This document shows, in pieces, positions 6,519 to 12,974 of a stretch of DNA of 12,974 nucleotides. The number at the start of each line of letters is the position of its first letter. The stretch's first letter is position 1. Source of the DNA: Smithella sp. (GTDB taxonomy: Bacteria > Desulfobacterota > Syntrophia > Syntrophales > Smithellaceae); NCBI GenBank assembly GCA_012797505.1, contig JAAZOZ010000250.1, forward strand, positions 1 through 12,974, written 5' to 3'. Under the pieces are notes generated by a model that was not told the DNA's origin, did not search any database, and saw nothing but the letters and a program-made list of their open reading frames with translations. The position numbers and the translations under genes are program-made.

Positions 6519-8675
6519 TCAGATGAATTTACTTTTTCTTTCAGGATTGACTTTCAGTGTTTTATATTTCCCTTGCGTCCAGTCCTCAAGACCGGATGCA
6601 TACCATTTTGAAAACCTTCTGTCGCTGGGACCGCCTGCAATCGACGAGAAAAATTCCTCTCTTGCAAAATCCGTAACAAATCTGAAAGACGGTGCAAACG
6701 TGGTTTCCCTGTTCGCGCTCCTGTAAATCTGCCCCTGATGGATGGTGGCCCGCCCGCCAATAATCGTGACAGGGCCCCTGTCAAACCCGAGGAATGCAGG
6801 GAGTTTTCCGCCAAATAAAATATGCCTCAACATCACCTTCTGGACATCCCCCCATTTCTTAGGCTTCATCGACAATACTTTCCCCAGTGATTTCTTATAG
6901 AGGTCTTCCCTTTTCCTGCCGTTAAACCATAAGGATTTTTCCATCAGCAAGATCCTGTCAAAATTCAGGTAGAAATCAACAAATGCGCCCGTCTCCTTTT
7001 TCAGGAAATCCACCACGTGCGTCCCCAGATTATTTTCACCGAACACCTCCCGGTAAAGTTCTTTGTAGAATTCTTCAAAAAGATACGCACCCTCGGACCC
7101 GGGATCGTATCTCAGATCCCAGTCAGTCAATATCCTGCCGTTTCCGTCAGCAGACAGAAGGGGCTTCAATATTTTCATGAAAGCTTCAGCCTGAACGGAT
7201 AATACATCCATGTGCATGCTGAAAATATCCTCCACGGAAAACTTTTTATCCCTGCTCAATATCTGCGCGATCCGCTCGGCTCTGTACGGCCCCATGGGCA
7301 TATTGATGGGTTTTGCTTTTCCGTATTCATTGAGGTCGTGGTTTGCAGTGACAAAAAATCCGCCTTCAGGATTTATGACCCGGGGAAGTTGGTCAAAGCT
7401 GACGAATCCTTTCCAGTCATTCTCCTTGATCCATCCGGGCAGCGGCACAAACCCACTGACCCCGTCACGCCTTTTCGGCATCAATCCGCTCATCTGATAC
7501 CCGATATTGCCTTTGCTGTCGGCTAATACAAAATTCCACGAACTCTCCACTTTACCCAGGCAGTTCATCCCTTCCTCAACCGTTGTGGCATCCAGCAGTT
7601 TCAGTACGTTGGTGATCGTATCCGCCCCTGATCTGCTCGTAGCCCATTTTGTCGTCAGATAGAGGCCTTCGACCGACGGGTCCCCGTCCAGAACGCCGTG
7701 ACCGTTTTCATAAAAAACCACTTCAACCGGCTGCCGGTTTTTCCTTTTTATAATTTCCTTTCTTTTCCCAAAAGGCATCCAGCCTGCCTCTTCCCTGTAA
7801 AACTTTTCATCCTTGCATTTCTCTATCCAGGAATCCTCGGCATCCATGAAAGTGTACGTCGCACCCCAGGATAAATCGTTAGACCTTCCCACAAAAATTC
7901 CCGGAACTCCCGGCATGGTGCCGCCATAGAGAAACCTGTCTTCCATCTCGAAAAACATTTCGCACCAGACATTGGGAAGTCTGTTCACTTCCAGGTGGGG
8001 ATCATTGGACAGAACGGCTTTTCCCGAAACCGTTTTCTTGCCCGAAAGCACCCAGTTGTTCGAAGCCATCATCCGGGGAAGGGCTATATTCCATAACCGG
8101 GAATTCGGAACGATCCTTTCGTTCAAGACAACCTTCTTCACCAGTTCAATGTCCAGTCCGCCCAGTATCCCCGGAAACAACTCTTCAAGCTTTTCCCGGC
8201 TGACGCCCGCCTGAACCATTTCAACGAACAATCTCTCCATTTCCGCCTGGGATTGAGAAAGCGTCAGGTAGCCGATCATCCTTGAAATCTGGATGATGTC
8301 CTCTATCTTCCATGGCTCGAATTTCATGCCCAGCAGCTTCAGTTCCCAGGGAAATTTGTTTGAGAAGGCGGCATTTGCCCCATCACAATATGCTCCTAAA
8401 TATTGCTTGATATCCCCCGGCAATTTTTCTAATTCTTCCTCGATCTCCCCGTACCAGTTCATCTTTCTGAAAAACCTGTCAATCCCGACCATTTCGTCGC
8501 CGGGATCCAGGAGTTCGGCGGCCCTGCCCTGTCCGAGCGTTCTCATCAGGATCATCTGCATGCCCCTGTCGGTCGCGTGGACGTAGCCCTGTCCCCGGAA
8601 TAAATCCTCTTTTGATCTGCATTGCACATGGGGTATGCCGTGTTCATCCCGGTAGATATTTTCATGAATAGCCAT
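6519..8675 (-). CDS. Penicillin acylase family Ntn hydrolase
   Basis: A 718-residue precursor, close to the family's usual length. These enzymes self-cleave into alpha and beta chains and hydrolyse amides such as penicillins or acyl-homoserine lactones. The likely cleavage is before Ser205 in MASNNWVLSG, making Ser205 the N-terminal nucleophile. Other landmarks: N-terminal YRDEHGIPHV, GQGYVHATDRGMQM, the NDPHLE motif at about 224-229, GVPGIFVGRSNDLSWG, SWNFVLADSKGNIGYQ and FVTANHDLN. The start at 8675 has GGAGG 7 bases upstream. It gives no signal peptide, unusual for a family whose members are mostly exported; a longer start at 8759 would add 28 partly hydrophobic residues. The gene is separate from the creA operon (93-base gap). 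Which amide it cleaves cannot be told from sequence. Confidence 0.9.
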   Translation of the reverse strand: MAIHENIYRDEHGIPHVQCRSKEDLFRGQGYVHATDRGMQMILMRTLGQGRAAELLDPGDEMVGIDRFFRKMNWYGEIEEELEKLPGDIKQYLGAYCDGANAAFSNKFPWELKLLGMKFEPWKIEDIIQISRMIGYLTLSQSQAEMERLFVEMVQAGVSREKLEELFPGILGGLDIELVKKVVLNERIVPNSRLWNIALPRMMASNNWVLSGKKTVSGKAVLSNDPHLEVNRLPNVWCEMFFEMEDRFLYGGTMPGVPGIFVGRSNDLSWGATYTFMDAEDSWIEKCKDEKFYREEAGWMPFGKRKEIIKRKNRQPVEVVFYENGHGVLDGDPSVEGLYLTTKWATSRSGADTITNVLKLLDATTVEEGMNCLGKVESSWNFVLADSKGNIGYQMSGLMPKRRDGVSGFVPLPGWIKENDWKGFVSFDQLPRVINPEGGFFVTANHDLNEYGKAKPINMPMGPYRAERIAQILSRDKKFSVEDIFSMHMDVLSVQAEAFMKILKPLLSADGNGRILTDWDLRYDPGSEGAYLFEEFYKELYREVFGENNLGTHVVDFLKKETGAFVDFYLNFDRILLMEKSLWFNGRKREDLYKKSLGKVLSMKPKKWGDVQKVMLRHILFGGKLPAFLGFDRGPVTIIGGRATIHQGQIYRSANRETTFAPSFRFVTDFAREEFFSSIAGGPSDRRFSKWYASGLEDWTQGKYKTLKVNPERKSKFI

Positions 8676-8706
8676 TGGAAAGCCTCCGGATGTATTTTGT
8701 GCCGCA

Positions 8707-8735
8707 AGAATACCACAAACAATACCCCTGTTCAA
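8707..8735 (-). promoter_or_regulatory. Sigma70-type promoter for the acylase gene
   Basis: Read leftward, -35 TTGAAC (8735-8730) and -10 TATTCT (8712-8707) are separated by exactly 17 bases. Transcription would begin near 8700, about 25 bases before the ATG at 8675, a normal leader length. It supports the shorter start. Confidence 0.5.
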
Positions 8736-8767
8736 TCCGGCATAAACACAATAAACCATGTACTCCC

Positions 8768-8796
8768 TTGACTTGTTGCCGGCTCTTCTCTATACT
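8768..8796 (+). promoter_or_regulatory. Sigma70-type promoter for the SNF2 gene cluster
   Basis: TTGACT (8768-8773) and TATACT (8791-8796), five of six matches each, are separated by exactly 17 bases. Transcription would start near 8803, about 35 bases before the ATG at 8837. It lies back to back with the acylase promoter, 32 bases apart. Confidence 0.75.
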
Positions 8797-8836
8797 CGCG
8801 CCGTTTTGCAAATCCCGAAAGTTCGGATCGACGCCC

Positions 8837-11617
8837 ATGTCCATTCCAACATTGACACTCACCCCCTCGGGGCAGGTCATTTTCCTGCCCGGCGGCGGGG
8901 ACAGCCCCGCGCTTCCCGACGCGGCCGCCGCACGCATCGCGGCTGCCTTTCACGAGGACGCTGCCGCCGGCCTCCTCCACCTTGCCGCCGAGGAGCTGAC
9001 TACGCCCCTCCCGCCTGACTTCGCTTTCTGGCGCGACTTTTCCCGCCGCTGCCTGACGCAGCTCTGCCGGATCGCGGCCGTGGAATCGGAAGGGCCCGAC
9101 TTTGCCGCCCCGCCCCCCTCCCCGGAGGATCTCCTCAGGATCGTCGAAACCTCTCCTCCGCTGCAGGGGCTGGAATACCTGAGCCCTGCGGTCCTGGAAA
9201 ATCTCTGGACGGCGCTTCAGGACCGCACCCGGAGCGAGGCCGGAAAGGCGGGAGGAAGCGTCCAGGACTATCTGAAAAACCGCAACCCCCTCTGGAACAT
9301 GGTAGGCCGCGTCGTTTTCCATCTGGCGGAAAACCGGAAGAACGAGGAGCGTCCCTTCGGCTTCCTCATCACCTATACGACCCGCCTTTCCGGCCTTGCG
9401 AAACCGCAGTTCCTCCCGCTTGGCAAGGCCTTTCGGGAATTCGCCTCCGCACAGGACCGCGGGGGCCTGCTCGCTCTGCTGACACCGCTTCAGCGGGCGG
9501 CCGAAGCGAGCGCGCTGATCCGGGAATTGGTCGATTCGGGCCAAATCTTCCACCCCCTTGCCTGGACGGTCCGGGAGACCTGCCGTTTTCTCGATGATAT
9601 TCCGCGCTTCGAATCATCGGGCATCCTGGTCCGCATTCCGGAAGCGTGGCGGGACCGGGGCCGTCCCCCTCGTCCGCAGGTGTCCGTGACGGTGGGCGCC
9701 AGACAGTCCGGCGGCCTCGGCCTGGACGCCCTTCTCGATTTCTCCGTCGGCCTGACGCTGGACGGTGAGGAACTGACAGGAGAAGAGCGACGGCGGATTC
9801 TGAGCGAGACCTCGGGTCTCGTCCTTCTCCGGGGGAAATGGGTGGAGATCGACCGGGAGAAAATCGCCGCGCTTTTGTCGCACTGGGAAAAACGTAAGGA
9901 AGCGGAGGCAGGAGAGGGGATCTCCTTTACCGAGGGAATGCGCCTCCTTGCCGGGGCCGAATTGGCGGACAGAGATGCGCTGCCTGACGCAGAGGCATCC
10001 CGGGAGTGGCTGAACGCCGACGCGGGGGAATGGCTTCGGTCGATCCTTGCGGGGATGCGTTCTCCCGAAGGGATGATCCCGGCCGATCCCGGACCGGCCC
10101 TGAAAACGCAGCTCCGTCCCTACCAGATGACGGGGGTCGCCTGGCTCCGTTTCATGCATGACCTGGGGCTGGGATCCTGCCTGGCCGACGATATGGGTCT
10201 CGGCAAGACCATTCAGATCCTGGCGCTTCTGCTCATCCTCCGTCAACGGAAAGCCTCGGAGTCCCCTTCTTCTTCCGGGCCGGCCATCCTGATCGTTCCC
10301 GCCTCCCTTGTGGCTAACTGGAAGGCAGAAATCGGCCGCTTCGCCCCGTCGCTCGTGGCTTTCTATGCCCATCCATCCGAAACGCCCGCGGCCGATCTGG
10401 CTGTGATGGCGCGCGCAGAAGGCCGCAGCGCAACGCTCTCGGAGGCGGATCTGATCGTCACCACCTATGCGATGGTCCACCGCATGGCGTGGCTTCGGGA
10501 AACTGTCTGGGGACTCATCATTCTGGATGAGGCGCAGGCGGTCAAAAACCCGGGGGCAAGACAGACGCGGGCCGTCAAGTCGCTCAAGGGAAAACGGCGG
10601 ATCATCCTTACCGGAACCCCGCTGGAGAATCGTCTCGGGGATCTGTGGTCCCTTTTCGATTTTCTTTCTCCCGGCCTCCTGGGGACTGAAAAGGTTTTCA
10701 GCCGCTATGTAAAAGGGACGCCCGACCGTAAGGACAACGCCTATGCCGCCCTGCGCGCCCTGGTTCGCCCTTACATCCTCAGGCGTCTGAAGACGGACCG
10801 GCGGATCATCGCTGACCTGCCGGATAAAACGGAGGTCCGGGTCTTCTGCCCGTTGACGAAAACCCAGGCCGCCCTCTACGAAGAGTCCGTCCGGGAGATG
10901 GCCGGCAAGCTGAAGGAAGCCCGCGGCATTCAGCGGCGGGGACTTGTCCTGGCCTATCTGATGCGCTTCAAGCAGATCTGCAACCATCCCTCCCAGTGGC
11001 TGGGGGATCAGGCTTACGGAACCGGGGCGAGCGGCAAGTTCCAGCGCCTCCGCGTTCTCTGCGAAGAGATCGCCTCCCGGCAGGAGAAGCTCCTCGTCTT
11101 CACCCAGTTCCGCGAAATGACGGAGCCGCTCGCGGCGCTCCTGGCGGAGACGTTTCTGCGGCCGGGTCTCGTCCTGCACGGGGGCACGGGGGTCGGAAAG
11201 CGGCGGGAGATCGTCGAGGCCTTTCAGCGGGAGGAGGGACCGCCTTTTTTTGTTCTTTCCCTGAAGGCCGGCGGGGTCGGGCTGAACCTGACGGCGGCCT
11301 CTCACGTGATTCATTTTGACCGCTGGTGGAACCCTGCGGTGGAAAACCAGGCTACGGACCGGGCGTTTCGGATCGGTCAAAAAAAGAACGTCCTCGTCCA
11401 CAAGTTCGTCTGTCGCGGAACCGTGGAGGAAAAGATCGACGCCCTGATCGAGGACAAGAAGGAGCTGGTCGAGAGCATCCTCGGCGGCGACAGGGAAAAG
11501 CTCGTCACCGAGATGCCGGATGAAGAACTGATCCGGTTCGTCTCTCTCGATCTTTCCCGCGCCCTGGACGAAGAGAATAACGGCAAAAAGAAAATGGACA
11601 GGAGGAACAGCGGATGA
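8837..11617 (+). CDS. SNF2-family DEAD-like helicase / DNA translocase
   Basis: A 926-residue bacterial SNF2/Rad54-type ATPase expected to translocate on double-stranded DNA. The N-terminal part (about 1-400) includes a bacterial SNF2-associated segment at about 295-350 (LLDFSVGLTLDGEELTGEE, then LVLLRGKWVEID). The ATPase core follows: Walker A DDMGLGKT (451-458), DEAQ box (564-567), LTGTPLENRLGDLWSLFDFL, FTQF, the SLKAGGVGLNLTAASHVIHFD stretch, and QATDRAFRIGQ (838-848) with the arginine finger region. All motifs are intact. The start at 8837 is chosen because the frame upstream overlaps the promoter at 8768-8796 and has no family-like sequence; the Shine-Dalgarno site is poor. The stop overlaps the SWIM gene start (ATGA). 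DNA repair, chromatin-like remodelling or defence are possible roles; none is proven here. Confidence 0.93.
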   Translation: MSIPTLTLTPSGQVIFLPGGGDSPALPDAAAARIAAAFHEDAAAGLLHLAAEELTTPLPPDFAFWRDFSRRCLTQLCRIAAVESEGPDFAAPPPSPEDLLRIVETSPPLQGLEYLSPAVLENLWTALQDRTRSEAGKAGGSVQDYLKNRNPLWNMVGRVVFHLAENRKNEERPFGFLITYTTRLSGLAKPQFLPLGKAFREFASAQDRGGLLALLTPLQRAAEASALIRELVDSGQIFHPLAWTVRETCRFLDDIPRFESSGILVRIPEAWRDRGRPPRPQVSVTVGARQSGGLGLDALLDFSVGLTLDGEELTGEERRRILSETSGLVLLRGKWVEIDREKIAALLSHWEKRKEAEAGEGISFTEGMRLLAGAELADRDALPDAEASREWLNADAGEWLRSILAGMRSPEGMIPADPGPALKTQLRPYQMTGVAWLRFMHDLGLGSCLADDMGLGKTIQILALLLILRQRKASESPSSSGPAILIVPASLVANWKAEIGRFAPSLVAFYAHPSETPAADLAVMARAEGRSATLSEADLIVTTYAMVHRMAWLRETVWGLIILDEAQAVKNPGARQTRAVKSLKGKRRIILTGTPLENRLGDLWSLFDFLSPGLLGTEKVFSRYVKGTPDRKDNAYAALRALVRPYILRRLKTDRRIIADLPDKTEVRVFCPLTKTQAALYEESVREMAGKLKEARGIQRRGLVLAYLMRFKQICNHPSQWLGDQAYGTGASGKFQRLRVLCEEIASRQEKLLVFTQFREMTEPLAALLAETFLRPGLVLHGGTGVGKRREIVEAFQREEGPPFFVLSLKAGGVGLNLTAASHVIHFDRWWNPAVENQATDRAFRIGQKKNVLVHKFVCRGTVEEKIDALIEDKKELVESILGGDREKLVTEMPDEELIRFVSLDLSRALDEENNGKKKMDRRNSG

Positions 11618-12891
11618 GTTGGGGAAGAAGACGCTACGACTGGGGAAGATGGCCGCGCTATGTTCCGGTGGCGGAGCGGCGCGAAAAGGCCCGCAAACAG
11701 GCGGAAAAGCTGCGAAAGAAGGGAGGTTCGCTTTCTCCGGTGATCCTCGCCGGGCGGACCATCGCCGCCACTTTCTGGGGCAAGGCCTGGTGCCAGAATC
11801 TGGAACGATACCGCGATTACGAGAACCGGATTCCGCGAGGCCGCGCTTACGTGCGCAACGGTTCAGTCCTCGACCTGAAAATCGGCGCCGCCCGTGTGGA
11901 CGCCCTGGTCAGCGGCACCCACCTCTATTCAGTGACCGTCGAGATCCGCCCTCTGAAGGCGCAGGTCTGGAAGGAGGTCAAAAAAGCCTGTACGGGGAGA
12001 ATCGGATCCCTCTTGGAACTGCTTCAGGGAAAGCTGTCTCGGGAGGTCATGGAGGTCGTCACCCGCCCGCAGACAGGACTCTTCCCCGAGCCCGCCGAGA
12101 TATCCTTCCGTTGTTCCTGCCCGGACTGGGCATCCATGTGCAAGCACGTCGCCGCGGTTTTCTACGGCATAGGCGCCCGCCTCGATCGGGAACCGGATCT
12201 GCTCTTCCGCTTGCGCGACGTGGACCATCGGGAGCTGATCGCCGCGCCCGATGCGGCGGATCTTGCGGCCTCGCCTGGGATGGGGGTCAAGACGATCGCG
12301 GAGGAGGATCTGGCCGGGATCTTCGACATCGAGATCGACGAGGGACAGACGGCGGGCCAGCGGGTCACACGGACTACACCCAAACCGGGCAAGAGCGTGA
12401 AAATCCGCGCCGTATCAATTGAAGCCGTTGCGCCAAAAGAGGATCACGCTCCCGGGTCGGCAATCACCGGAGGGACACAGGCGCAGACCAGGAACCAGCG
12501 GACGTTCAAATCGAAGGAGCAAGAGGCCGCGACGCCCTCCGAACCTCTGAAGCGCAAACTGGGCAGGCCCCGGCTGGTGCAGGAGGACGTCTCTTTGCCC
12601 AAACCCCGCCGGGGGAGACCGCCTCTGGTCCGCAAAGGGCCGACGACGCAACAGGCGCGAAAATCATTCGCCATTTCGGAGAAGCAGGCGACCGGCCGCA
12701 AACCAAGTCGAAAATCCCGTCCGATGCCCCCGACGCAATCGCCCGAACCGGCAAAGCCCCGGCGCTCTCGCCCGCCGAAAGCGGCCGCTGCCGCCGTCTC
12801 CCCCTCCGCACCGCCAAAACGGAAACGGGGCCGCCCGCTGGGGGGAGGGAACGCAAGGCATGAAACGAAAGAGAGGGATGGACAACCATGA
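11614..12891 (+). CDS. SWIM zinc-finger protein with AT-hook tail
   Basis: A 425-residue protein. The N-terminal domain (about 1-165, MSWGRRRYDWGRWPRYVPVAER) is typical of proteins encoded beside bacterial SNF2 helicases. The SWIM finger is FRCSCPDWASMCKHVAAVFYGIG, with zinc ligands Cys167, Cys169, Cys176 and His178. After about residue 245 the protein becomes a low-complexity, Lys/Arg/Pro-rich tail with three AT-hook cores, KLGRPR (315-320), RRGRPP (332-337) and KRGRPL (404-409), plus a degenerate RRSRPP (383-388). AT-hooks bind the minor groove of AT-rich DNA. AGGAGG lies 8 bases before the ATG, which overlaps the helicase stop; its own stop overlaps the next start. It probably serves the helicase as a DNA-targeting partner (inference). 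Confidence 0.9.
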   Translation: MSWGRRRYDWGRWPRYVPVAERREKARKQAEKLRKKGGSLSPVILAGRTIAATFWGKAWCQNLERYRDYENRIPRGRAYVRNGSVLDLKIGAARVDALVSGTHLYSVTVEIRPLKAQVWKEVKKACTGRIGSLLELLQGKLSREVMEVVTRPQTGLFPEPAEISFRCSCPDWASMCKHVAAVFYGIGARLDREPDLLFRLRDVDHRELIAAPDAADLAASPGMGVKTIAEEDLAGIFDIEIDEGQTAGQRVTRTTPKPGKSVKIRAVSIEAVAPKEDHAPGSAITGGTQAQTRNQRTFKSKEQEAATPSEPLKRKLGRPRLVQEDVSLPKPRRGRPPLVRKGPTTQQARKSFAISEKQATGRKPSRKSRPMPPTQSPEPAKPRRSRPPKAAAAAVSPSAPPKRKRGRPLGGGNARHETKERDGQP

Positions 12892-12974
12892 ACTTAAACG
12901 ATATGAAGTGGTCGAAGACGGAGAAAGAGACTGCGAGGCGGGCCTTTGAAAAGGCTTACCGGAAAGAATGCGCC
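12888..12974 (+). CDS. Start of a third, translationally coupled gene (partial)
   Basis: An ATG at 12888 overlaps the SWIM stop as ATGA and opens a frame of 29 codons to the window's right edge without a stop. GAGGGA lies about 10 bases upstream. The visible N-terminus reads MNLNDMKWSKTEKETARRAF and continues with EKAYRKECA: charged, probably helical, without a signal peptide. I do not recognise it. Its coupling to the SNF2 and SWIM genes suggests a shared function. Confidence 0.7.
   Translation, partial: MNLNDMKWSKTEKETARRAFEKAYRKECA

Noticed and set aside
6070..6726. 218-codon plus-strand frame across creA and the acylase end
   Set aside because: It covers two genes of clear family identity on the other strand and shows no family features.
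8675..8836. 54-codon upstream extension of the helicase frame
   Set aside because: It would overlap the acylase start region and contains the promoter at 8768-8796; its sequence is Cys/His-rich and unlike the family.
9614..11401. 595-codon open frame on the minus strand inside the helicase gene
   Set aside because: Its translation is Arg/Pro/Gly-rich without any family motif, while the plus strand carries all SNF2 motifs. Long antisense frames are common in GC-rich genes.

Overview
The window reads as chromosomal DNA of a Gram-negative bacterium, most likely a deltaproteobacterium (Desulfobacterota / Syntrophus-like). This placement is inference. It rests on a TRAP-type small permease, a CreA homologue, a GGDEF protein, sigma70-type promoters with strong Shine-Dalgarno sites, and mixed GC content. 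No rRNA, tRNA, CRISPR array or insertion sequence was seen.

Left part (1-3063, all leftward). A large secreted protein of unknown family runs off the left edge (start 1985). It has a near-consensus promoter at 2148-2176 and a long leader. Upstream of it is a two-gene unit: a 40-residue single-span membrane microprotein (2873-2995) followed by a lone TRAP small permease, DctQ-like (2319-2804). No DctM or DctP partner lies nearby. A textbook intrinsic terminator (3026-3063) sits just upstream of the microprotein and may act as an attenuator.

Middle (3064-6425). A rightward CPFC-motif AhpD/carboxymuconolactone-decarboxylase-like protein (3340-3915) faces a leftward operon: creA (5916-6425), an alpha/beta hydrolase with a TTG start (4985-5881), and a membrane diguanylate cyclase (3927-4970). 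The gaps in this operon are 34 and 14 bases. The hydrolase and the cyclase each have a strong Shine-Dalgarno site. Only 11 bases separate the cyclase from the converging AhpD-like gene.

Right part (6519-12974). A leftward penicillin-acylase-family Ntn hydrolase (6519-8675) diverges from a rightward cluster with visibly higher GC. That cluster holds a SNF2-family helicase (8837-11617), a SWIM zinc-finger protein with a basic AT-hook tail (11614-12891), and the start of a third gene (12888 onward). The three are joined by ATGA overlaps, so they are probably translationally coupled and act together on DNA. The 161-base divergent region carries one good promoter candidate for each direction.

The most promising leads are the SNF2/SWIM-AT-hook/third-gene module, the microprotein-DctQ unit behind a terminator, and the creA-hydrolase-diguanylate cyclase operon.
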